Shown in pieces: positions 7,465 to 13,864 of a stretch of 14,557 nt of DNA. The notes below the pieces were generated by a model. That model was not told the origin of the DNA. It was given only the letters and a program-made list of their open reading frames with translations, and did no database searches. The DNA is from Amoeboradix gromovi (lineage: Eukaryota; Sanchytriomycota; Sanchytriomycetes; Sanchytriales; Sanchytriaceae). Location of the stretch: positions 1-14,557 of the forward strand of contig JADGIF010000210.1 of the NCBI GenBank assembly GCA_018985225.1, in the 5' to 3' direction. Numbering within the stretch: position 1 is the first letter of the stretch; each line of letters opens with the position of its first letter. Position numbers and translations under genes: made by a program.

Positions 7465-8032
7465 ATGCTTAAAAGTGACTTAGGGGCATTATGTCAGGAT
7501 TGGTCCCATATGATCCCTATCTATTTGCAAATGACAATTGGTGCAAGCGCAGCTCTTCAAATTGGTTTTTTAAAATTTGAACAGCTTTTACTGCATAATA
7601 AGTATCAAGATATGGCGTTGTTACACACACAAGACATACGAATTATTAAATAAATGGTACACGGGTTTATTTATCGTTGATCTCTTTCTAGGCATTGAAA
7701 GGCACTTAATTGTTCCATGTTTGGGCCAGTTCCTGAACTTTGACGAATGTACACTCTACCGACTAGTTATTTCTTTAGATTTGACATATTCAGGATTAAA
7801 TCCATTGATTCCATTTACAATTTATGAAAGTGAAGAATGCCGAGTATTTAAAGTAATGGAAAAACATGTAAAAGTCATGCAATTATGTAAAAATAAATAC
7901 AGACTCTCGATAAATGAGTAATTCTACAAGGTTCAAAGTGTATTTTTACAGAGTTTAAATCGTACAAAGATTGCTTTAGATGTCTTGGGTCTATTTCACA
8001 AGTATAACTTGTCGGGCATTAGAGCGATTTAA
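7465..8032 (+). pseudogene. Unknown gene with a frame break and an internal stop
   Basis: The first part (MLKSDLGALCQDWSHMIPIY, then MTIGASAALQIGFLKFEQLL) ends at AAA-TAA (7648-7653). The protein-like sequence continues in the +1 frame as KWYTGLFIVDLFLGIERHLI and on to a TAA at 7919-7921. The same frame then stays open for 36 more codons (FYKVQSVFLQSLNRTKIALD, then VLGLFHKYNLSGIRAI) to TAA 8032. The first break can be bridged by a +1 shift at the stop, or by two missing bases in the AC run at 7622-7630, which would give HTHKTYELLNKWYTG. The second break is a plain in-frame stop. The product of roughly 185 residues is not recognised. Decay, assembly error or recoding are all possible. Confidence 0.45.
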
Positions 8033-8040
8033 CAACATTT

Positions 8041-8087
8041 TGATTGGGTTTCCGCCAATATTATTTCAATTTTATGAGCACCCAATC
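8041..8087 (+). promoter_or_regulatory. CCAAT-box cluster upstream of tyrosinase 1
   Basis: Within 47 bases are TGATTGGG (8041-8048, CCAAT on the opposite strand), TCCGCCAAT (8051-8059) and CCCAATC (8081-8087). The first and last form an inverted repeat (GATTGGG/CCCAATC). They lie about 75-120 bases before the ATG, where HAP/NF-Y-type CCAAT binding factors act in fungi. Binding is inferred from the motif only. Confidence 0.45.
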
Positions 8088-8098
8088 CTCTAAGCTGA

Positions 8099-8149
8099 AT
8101 GTTCCTTGCAACTTTAATTTCTGATTTAAAAGGCAAACCTATCTTCTAG
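8099..8149 (+). other. In-frame upstream ORF of tyrosinase 1
   Basis: ATG 8099 opens 16 codons (MFLATLISDLKGKPIF) that end at TAG, 12 bases before the tyrosinase ATG and in the same frame. If transcribed it would force reinitiation or leaky scanning. Tyrosinase 2 has a similar arrangement. Confidence 0.35.
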
Positions 8150-8161
8150 GACAGCAACCGG

Positions 8162-9472
8162 ATGATGTTCTTTTCAATTTCTGTATTAGCTCAAGTCACA
8201 GTAAATTGTTCCAATCCGCGTATTAGAAAGGATTTTAGGGTAGTTCAGTCTGAGGGAAACTGGTCAAGAATAGTATCTGCCTATAGAAAGATGAAGAGTT
8301 CTGGTAGAATTACTTACTATGCAAAACTTCATAAGGATATATTTTCTACTATTCACAACACCTACACATTTTTTACTTGGCACAGAGCATTTCTTTGGGA
8401 ATTTGAAAACGAAATAAGGGCAATCGGTGGAAATGACCTAACTCTGCCTTATATTGACTGGGCAGGAGAAGCCACAAAGTATAACGGTCAAATTGACAGA
8501 AGTCAAAGTAATGACCCTTATTACTATGCAAAGCAGAGCGGCCAGTGTCTAACTGGTCAAATATATGACTCATTCTTGCTTTCAAGTACTCTTAACAGTG
8601 GTACTTGTGTTTCTAGAAGTACTGCAACATCAGTCTTAGTAGGAGGCTGGGCTGATCTGGATGGATCTATCATAAATAGTAAAGACTATAGATCATTCTC
8701 AGACGCATTGCAGTATGGTATACACGCTGAAGTCCACGTTAGAATTGGTGGGAATATGGCTCAAGCAATTAGTCCTGTAGATCCTTTTTTTTTTGCCCAT
8801 CACGGTTTCATCGATTCCACGTTAAGTATTTGGCAGTTTGTTCACAACAACTTTGATAACATGGCTACTGCGGAAAGCAGCGAGACATTTGTGATAAATG
8901 GGCATACATATAAGCATGCTGATGTTTTCAACTTGAAAAACATGTGTACAAGGTACTGGAGATATACGCAAACATCAACTAGTAAAAGGCTGAAGAAAAG
9001 ACAAGAGAATGCAGTGCCAACTGCAACAGAAACAGCGTTTCCATCTGTTACTGAACTGGAGACTGAAACGGAGATATTTTCAGTACCAGATTATGACTTC
9101 GATGACCCAGCTACAGTTGAGCAGTACAATGCAGAAGTTGCTCAGCACTACACAGACTTGAAAAACTCTATCAGTTCAAAAGATGAATGTTACAAGAAAA
9201 TCGGAGACTTCTATCCTGGTAGTTTCATTCCAGTTAACAACACTATATCTGAAGCAGCCTTGAAAAAAATTGGTTTAGACCCTAAGAAGTTTGTAGAAGT
9301 GAGAGTAACCAATGACGCAAGAAGAGATGATATGTCCAAATACGGAAACTTTACAAGAAAGACCGTGGAGGAGGTAATTTCTGAGAATGCGAACAAATAT
9401 GGAAATGCTTTAGACTCAGGGTCTGCGCTCATGAGTTCCGCCTTGTTGCTGCTTGCACTAGCTATCCAATAA
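8162..9472 (+). CDS. Secreted tyrosinase with GPI-anchor-like tail (tyrosinase 1)
   Basis: This 436-residue type-3 copper oxidase should hydroxylate monophenols and/or oxidise o-diphenols to quinones. CuA ligands are His57, His65 and His74 (in FTWHRAFLWEFE). CuB ligands are His188 and His192 (GIHAEVHVRIGG) and the His213-His214 pair in DPFFFAHHGFID. There is no Cys-x-His before His65, so no thioether bridge. The residue after His188 is Ala, not the Asn often linked to monophenolase activity. The leader is very short (MMFFSISVLA) before QVTVNC. A dibasic KKR (278-280) separates the catalytic domain from an acidic C-terminal domain that may be clipped off. The end (LDSGSALMSSALLLLALAIQ) is a small-residue site plus hydrophobic tail, typical of GPI anchoring. 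No intron is needed. AATAAA overlaps the stop (9468-9473). The paralog lies at 11333-12532. Confidence 0.95.
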   Translation: MMFFSISVLAQVTVNCSNPRIRKDFRVVQSEGNWSRIVSAYRKMKSSGRITYYAKLHKDIFSTIHNTYTFFTWHRAFLWEFENEIRAIGGNDLTLPYIDWAGEATKYNGQIDRSQSNDPYYYAKQSGQCLTGQIYDSFLLSSTLNSGTCVSRSTATSVLVGGWADLDGSIINSKDYRSFSDALQYGIHAEVHVRIGGNMAQAISPVDPFFFAHHGFIDSTLSIWQFVHNNFDNMATAESSETFVINGHTYKHADVFNLKNMCTRYWRYTQTSTSKRLKKRQENAVPTATETAFPSVTELETETEIFSVPDYDFDDPATVEQYNAEVAQHYTDLKNSISSKDECYKKIGDFYPGSFIPVNNTISEAALKKIGLDPKKFVEVRVTNDARRDDMSKYGNFTRKTVEEVISENANKYGNALDSGSALMSSALLLLALAIQ

Positions 9473-9473
9473 A
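9468..9473 (+). terminator. AATAAA overlapping the tyrosinase 1 stop codon
   Basis: The hexamer covers the last sense codon and the TAA stop. The facing gene's stop is 20 bases further on, so the two transcripts very probably overlap tail to tail. Confidence 0.4.
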
Positions 9474-9492
9474 TCTCTTACTTTTAGTTGTG

Positions 9493-10028
9493 CTAAATTC
9501 GCTTGATCTTTTGTAAACTATCACTAAGTCGCATAAACAATGGGGATTGCTAAGTAAATTTTTGTTTATTTTTAATGTTTAGATTGAAATATAAGCAACA
9601 CTTACCGGGAATGCTTTGCTATCATAATTTACGCGGGAATCAAATCCATGAATGCTGTATTTGTTTTTAACATCATTCGTGTAAGTTTCCTTCAGCTTTG
9701 ATAGATCCAACGCACCTACAGCGTTGGTGGATCCCTTAATAGGTTTACCGGAAGCATTGTATCTCTTTTCGTTTTTCGAATCGATAACTGCTACATAAAA
9801 AATAACAGGATTGTAAGGTACAACAACTTCTATGTATGGAGAGGATTTTACCAGTTTAACAGAAAAATAAGCCGTATCGGAATAAGAGGTTGAGTTTCCA
9901 TACAAATACACATGTGCTCCATTTTCCATATACTGGGCCAATTCGTCACCGAGAGTAATCCACATAATACTTGCATTCATCAAAGCATTTGCAGACGTTA
10001 GTGCGATTAGAATCGAAAACATATGCAT
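9493..10028 (-). CDS. Small secreted protein 1, two exons
   Basis: Exon 1 (10028-9606) encodes 141 residues and exon 2 (9549-9493) adds QSPLFMRLSDSLQKIKRI, giving 159 residues. Between them is a 56-nt intron with a textbook GTAAGT donor, CTAAAC branch-like site and TTACTTAG acceptor, in phase 0. Without splicing the frame would end with VSVAYISI. The leader MHMFSILIALTSANA ends in an A-x-A cleavage site, so the protein should be secreted. There are three N-glycosylation sequons (N18, N45, N91) and no cysteine. The rest looks beta-rich (HVYLYG, YFSVKLVKS, IEVVVPYNPVIFYVAVID), like a single beta-sandwich domain. It is a paralog of the neighbouring 10229-10657 gene. I recognise no family. Convergent with tyrosinase 1. 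Confidence 0.78.
9550..9605 (-). other. 56-nt spliceosomal intron
   Basis: Donor GTAAGT at 9605-9600, branch-like CTAAAC inside, acceptor TTAG ending at 9550. Phase 0. The sequence after the acceptor (CCATTGTTTATGCGACTT) resembles the uninterrupted end of the paralogous gene (CCATTGCATATAACTT), which supports the splice model. Confidence 0.75.
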
Positions 10029-10042
10029 CAGGGTCTTTTTGC

Positions 10043-10099
10043 AGTTTTATATTCTCATTAATTTGCTTGACTTTACTCATTGGAAACGCCTATATAAGA
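10043..10099 (-). promoter_or_regulatory. Promoter elements of small secreted protein 1
   Basis: On the minus strand TTTCCAATGAG (CCAAT at 10083-10079) lies about 50 bases before the ATG, TATAAAA (10051-10045) about 17 bases before it, and a further TATATAGG lies at about 10098-10091. The TATA elements give plausible start sites close to the coding region. Confidence 0.4.
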
Positions 10100-10228
10100 G
10101 AAATATTGATTCGTGAAAATGAAGTACTCTTATTTGCTTGGAGATAATTTGTTGAAGATAGTCAATTTTATTATATTCACGATGGTATTCAGTAGTTACC
10201 AAGTTTATTTTTTAAGCATTTATTTTAT

Positions 10229-10657
10229 TTAACTCTTTACGTAAGTTATATGCAATGGGAATGTTATCTTGCACCTCGCTACAATCCTATCTAGCCGCTT
10301 AATTTTTTCATTTGGTTCAACTTGGGGTTCGAGCGCCAGAGTATCAAAGCTCACCCATTGATCAGAACTGTCAAATGACCTTTTGGCTAGTGAATAAGAG
10401 TAATATCGTACTCCGGATTTTGGATCAATGGATTCAATGCTCATTGTTTTTACAAAATATGGTACGTTTACTTCAAACTTGAAGTGCTCGGTTATATCAG
10501 ATTTCAACTTAACTTTGAAATTTTTCAAACTTTTAGTTATGGGGTCTTCCACAACACCTCCCAAGTAAATGTTTTCATCTGTGTTAAAATCATGCTGGAT
10601 CTTCGCAATGCTAATCCATACAGTTGCAAATAGCAACGAATTGAAGATAATAAACAT
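10229..10657 (-). CDS. Small secreted protein 2, paralog of small protein 1
   Basis: This 142-residue single-exon protein has a short hydrophobic N-terminus (MFIIFNSLLFATVWISIA) that should act as a secretion leader. Five blocks match small protein 1 in the same order: VWIS (MWIT), NIYLGG (HVYLYG), FKVKLKSD (FSVKLVKS), FEVNVPYF (IEVVVPYN) and SIDPKSGVRY (VIDSKNEKRY). The C-terminus FPLHITYVKS lines up with SPLFMRLSDS of the paralog's second exon, so this copy lacks the intron. It has one cysteine (C129) and no sequons like those of its paralog. AATAAA repeats follow directly after TAA. CCAAT (CCGCCCAATCAAAG, near 10721) lies about 60 bases before the ATG. Probably a beta-rich secreted protein; function unknown. 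Confidence 0.75.
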   Translation of the reverse strand: MFIIFNSLLFATVWISIAKIQHDFNTDENIYLGGVVEDPITKSLKNFKVKLKSDITEHFKFEVNVPYFVKTMSIESIDPKSGVRYYSYSLAKRSFDSSDQWVSFDTLALEPQVEPNEKIKRLDRIVARCKITFPLHITYVKS

Positions 10658-10986
10658 TCGTGGTCAGCTTCTTAGCTTCTCATTTAAGTTACCGGAGATG
10701 TTCCAACAAAGCTTTGATTGGGCGGAACCTCCATCAAATAAAGTACTCCTATCTCATTGGTTTTTAAGTGCTTGCTCCTAATTAAATTTCACGATGCTAG
10801 TTAGCGGAATTTAAAAAGTCTCTCCAATCAAAGTCCGGATTCCGCGAAAATCTAGAACTACTGCAGAGAAACTGGGGGCACTAGTCACACTGTTACAGTG
10901 GTTCCCTACTCTTTCGCTGTTCTGGCGTGGATAAAATGGGATGCATGCTAGTATTCTCTTTACTGCTATGCGGTCTCTATCTAATT
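10658..10986. promoter_or_regulatory. Intergenic stretch holding the small protein 2 promoter
   Basis: A CCAAT box on the minus strand (CGCCCAATCAAAG, CCAAT at 10721-10717) is the only regulatory-looking element. The rest, up to the decayed fragment that ends at 10987, holds no gene or repeat that I can see. The short plus-strand frame over 10569-10781 overlaps the small protein 2 start and looks like a shadow. Confidence 0.4.
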
Positions 10987-11211
10987 TTAGGTGTTATTTG
11001 GTACATGCAAGTCTCCGAATAGATCTTGATCAAGGTCGCTCATTGTGCACACTTGACTAGTAAACGTTTCACATCCAACCAACATCTTTCCCAATTCTTT
11101 AAATGACGGCTTCAATTCTGGACCAGTTCCCCCTAAAGTATCTTTTCTTTAGTCTATGACAAATGGCTCCTGGTATTCCTCGCTCCAATATGTTATTTTC
11201 AAGAAATAAAA
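10987..11211 (-). pseudogene. Decayed coding remnant with in-frame TAA
   Basis: One minus-strand frame is protein-like on both sides of a TAA (11151-11149). Before it: FYFLKITYWSEEYQEPFVID. After it: RKDTLGGTGPELKPSFKELG, then MLVGCETFTSQVCTMSDLDQ, ending at TAA 10989-10987. No start codon precedes it. It lies downstream of tyrosinase 2 on the same strand. I do not recognise the family. It looks like the surviving end of an inactivated gene, or an exon whose splice sites I cannot place. Confidence 0.4.
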
Positions 11212-11323
11212 TCACTTATCACTCTTAGAAGTTGGCACTGCTTGAGAGTGTCTTACAAAATGTCCCCCAATTCACAGATACGAGCTTTTTAGAGAGCATA
11301 ATAGTAGGAGTCAAAAACATGAT

Positions 11324-11329
11324 TTTATT
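11324..11329 (-). terminator. AATAAA just after the tyrosinase 2 stop
   Basis: TTCAATAAAATC follows the TAG stop, the hexamer starting three bases behind it. This matches the compact 3' ends of the other genes here. Confidence 0.5.
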
Positions 11330-11332
11330 GAA

Positions 11333-12532
11333 CTACTGCCCAGGAGCTTTTCTTACAAAATCGCCGAACTTGGACAGCTGATTTCTCTTGATTTTTTGCA
11401 TCTCAAGTATCTTTGCATACTTGGCCGGATCTAATCCAATTCTTTTCAACGCAGCGTCTGGTATGTTACTACCGATTGGTATAAAACTTCCGGGATAAAA
11501 GCTCGCAATCTTCTTGTATGAATCATCGTCAGATCCAGCAGTTTTCTTTAAATCGCTATAATAACCGCTAAGCTGGTTGTTGTAACTGACAACATCGGAT
11601 ACTGGGGAGATGGGTGAATCTGGAACGGTGGCATTTTGCCCTAGATCATCAGGCACATCGTTGCCAGCTTCCTTTAACTGCCGCTTTTGCTGTCTGTGAC
11701 TCGTTGCTGACTTTGTGTATCGCAGATACTTAACACACATGTTGGACATTTTAAATACGCTGTCGTGCGAATACTTGTTACCATTTATAACAAACGAGTC
11801 ATCCTCTGAACCAAGATTCAGCTTATCGTAGTTGCTGTGCAGAAACTGCCATATGTTCAAAGTGGAGTCAACGAAGCCGTGATGGGCAAAGAAATATGGA
11901 TCAACAGGACTAGTAGGCATGGCCATGTCACCACCGATACGAACGTGTACCTCTGCGTGAATACCGTACTGCAGGGCATCAGAAAACATTGTGAAATTCT
12001 CGCTAGTGATGATAGTTGCATCCAAATCCGCCCAACCGCTTACAAGTAAAAAACCTAAAGTACGGCGGCTTATACAAGGGCCAGAGTAAGTAGCATTACT
12101 AAAACTCGCAGTTAAATTGTAGTTGGTGTATATCCTTCCGCTCAAGCATCTTCCTTTCTGCTTGGCGTAGTAGTAAGGGTTGTTGCTGATACTCCTTTCA
12201 ACCGCTCCACTATAAGTAGTAGCTTCTGCAGCCCAGTCAACATATGGTAAAGTCAAATCATCGCCACCAATCGCCCTTATTTCGTTTTCAAATTCCCAAA
12301 GAAATGCCCTGTGCCACGTGAGAAAAGTATATGTTCCATGAATTAGCGGGAAAATATCGTAATGCAACTTGGCATAATATTCGATTCTACCGGTTTTTTG
12401 CATCTTTCTGTAAGCAGCCAGGATTCTTGTCCATTTTCCTTCCTTTTGTACCACCCTAAAATCCTTTCTGATTCTCGGCTTACCGCAAGGAACGGTAACC
12501 TGAGCGAACAAAAACATTGCAACAAGAATCAT
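11333..12532 (-). CDS. Secreted tyrosinase without anchor tail (tyrosinase 2)
   Basis: This 399-residue paralog of tyrosinase 1 matches it at about 73 of the first 100 positions by eye. CuA ligands are His57, His65 and His74 (LTWHRAFLWEFE). CuB ligands are His192 and His196 (GIHAEVHVRIGG) and the His217-His218 pair in DPYFFAHHGFVD. The same features are absent as in its paralog: no Cys-x-His thioether and Ala after the first CuB histidine. The leader is again very short (MILVAMFLFA before QVTVPC). A KR at 283-284 marks the likely domain boundary, and the C-terminal domain keeps YPGSFIPIG and the L-x-x-IGLDP motif. The protein stops at KFGDFVRKAPGQ, so the hydrophobic GPI-like tail of tyrosinase 1 is missing. 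It should be a soluble extracellular or wall enzyme. TAG directly abuts the ATG upstream. Confidence 0.94.
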   Translation of the reverse strand: MILVAMFLFAQVTVPCGKPRIRKDFRVVQKEGKWTRILAAYRKMQKTGRIEYYAKLHYDIFPLIHGTYTFLTWHRAFLWEFENEIRAIGGDDLTLPYVDWAAEATTYSGAVERSISNNPYYYAKQKGRCLSGRIYTNYNLTASFSNATYSGPCISRRTLGFLLVSGWADLDATIITSENFTMFSDALQYGIHAEVHVRIGGDMAMPTSPVDPYFFAHHGFVDSTLNIWQFLHSNYDKLNLGSEDDSFVINGNKYSHDSVFKMSNMCVKYLRYTKSATSHRQQKRQLKEAGNDVPDDLGQNATVPDSPISPVSDVVSYNNQLSGYYSDLKKTAGSDDDSYKKIASFYPGSFIPIGSNIPDAALKRIGLDPAKYAKILEMQKIKRNQLSKFGDFVRKAPGQ

Positions 12533-12622
12533 CTACGAAAGAGCCTCATACGGATTTATGAAGATTAATATGCTTGCAGCGGATCTGGAGGTAGTATGAA
12601 GGGTTCTTATTGGAATTTGCAT
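12533..12622 (-). other. In-frame upstream ORF abutting the tyrosinase 2 ATG
   Basis: ATG 12622 opens 29 codons (MQIPIRTLHTTSRSAASILI...) that end at TAG 12535-12533, with no base between this stop and the tyrosinase ATG (TAGATG). It shares the frame with the main gene. It may limit translation, or mark an unrecognised 5' exon with an acceptor at CTTTCGTAG. Confidence 0.35.
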
Positions 12623-12651
12623 TTCAACAAATATAGGTAACTCGCCAATCA
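12608..12651. promoter_or_regulatory. CCAAT elements upstream of tyrosinase 2
   Basis: CCAAT occurs on the minus strand at 12612-12608 (AATTCCAATAAG), and CGCCAATCA on the plus strand at 12643-12651, about 75-120 bases before the ATG. TATATTTG lies between them on the minus strand. The arrangement resembles that at tyrosinase 1. Confidence 0.4.
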
Positions 12652-12831
12652 GTCGCAACCGCAAGGCTTGCAATCTCTCTCTACGAAATGGATATCGCTG
12701 CAGAGTTAATGGAAATCATGGCAAAAAGTAAGAAGCAGTGTGCTTCATTAAATATCTTTAGTCCAGCGATCATAAATTACACATGAACATGTCATCTCAC
12801 GGAATAGAAATCAACATCATATTCATGGATC

Positions 12832-13864
12832 TCAAGATTCTAGGCAAAATTGACAGGGGAACATGAAAGCATCAATTTTAAGACACATGTGACAGCGGAT
12901 CCAATAAGTAGACAAGGACTGAGTAAAGGGCTCTCCAGGACTCAAGTCAATAAATTATTCAATGCTCTACGATATACATCCAGGATGCTAGATTTCTGAT
13001 TCCCTTTTGTCCTGAGTCAGCAGTACCGAGATATAACACTGGTCACTACCAGCCAAAAGTCGTGATTTGTTACAAAATCTGCACCTGCATTGCCAATACC
13101 ACTGATGCAATCTTGTACAGTCGTGCTCTCTTAGCAAATTTCACCTACTTGGACTGCCATTCAAGCCAATTTCTTGAGCTTAGTGTCCGACATCGCAATG
13201 AACCAAAGAAAACAGTTGGTAAAGCACCCTACCTCGTTCCATGGAATAGGCGGATTTTCTACTTCCCGCATGTACCTATCCGTGACCGTGGTTGTCTATA
13301 TTCACTTCAATGCTCAAAAAGTAACACTTTTAATGTCCTGTTAGCAGTTTTGTTGCATCTCGTCGATTTACAAACAGTAAATTGCTGGTCGTTGCAAAAT
13401 CATAAGCAGTATACCACCTGCTCATCTTTAAAGCCGACTGAGGATCAGATTTCAGTCGTTCAATGTTTCCAAGCTGATCCCTAGCCACCTTATTCTTAGA
13501 AAATCAGGTCACAAGAACATCTACCATAGCAGACCGCGTCCAAGTTCTCATGGTTTTGAAATTATCAGTGCTTCACATTTTGGCAGTATTGGTCTAAACC
13601 GTATCCGTAGACTGCCGAGACGCGATAAATCCCGCCAAAGGACGGAATATGGGTACTGTCAATCCTGGTACGATGAGAACACTTCGAGTAGACTGCTACA
13701 CCGGCTACGGTCAAGGCTGCGTATCTGGGCGTGTAGACAGTATATACTGGTCTTACTTGAGGCTTTCTGGAATATAAACGCAACAGCTCTTCACAGAATG
13801 ATGACTTTTCTAGTCCTGGATTATAACAAAATAACTGGGTATATCTAAGGCAGCTTGCCTTCAA
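12832..13864 (-). pseudogene. Chain of decayed minus-strand coding pieces
   Basis: Successive minus-strand stretches in changing frames look protein-coding. 13864-13565 includes SSFCEELLRLYSRKPQVRPV and YTPRYAALTVAGVAVYSK. 13572-13330 carries TMRTWTRSAMVDVLVT, a TGA, then KVARDQLGNIERLKSDPQSA and SRWYTAYDFATTSNLLFVNR. 13271-13161 reads MREVENPPIPWNEVGCFTNC. 13130-13017 reads ESTTVQDCISGIGNAGADFV. 12954-12832 reads PGEPFTQSLSTYWIRCHMCL, with CxxC...CxxC. The first two join by a +1 step at CAC-TGA. No splice sites explain all the changes, so this is most simply one or two inactivated genes. The P-x-Y-x2-L-x-V-A-G piece faintly recalls beta-lactamase-type hydrolases, but I would not name it. The long plus-strand frame over 13062-13484 is taken as antisense shadow. 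Confidence 0.4.

Noticed and set aside
13062-13484. 140-codon plus-strand frame
   Set aside because: The minus strand over the same bases reads much more like protein (for example KVARDQLGNIERLKSDPQSA); the plus frame is Cys/Leu-rich in an irregular way and has no recognisable domain.
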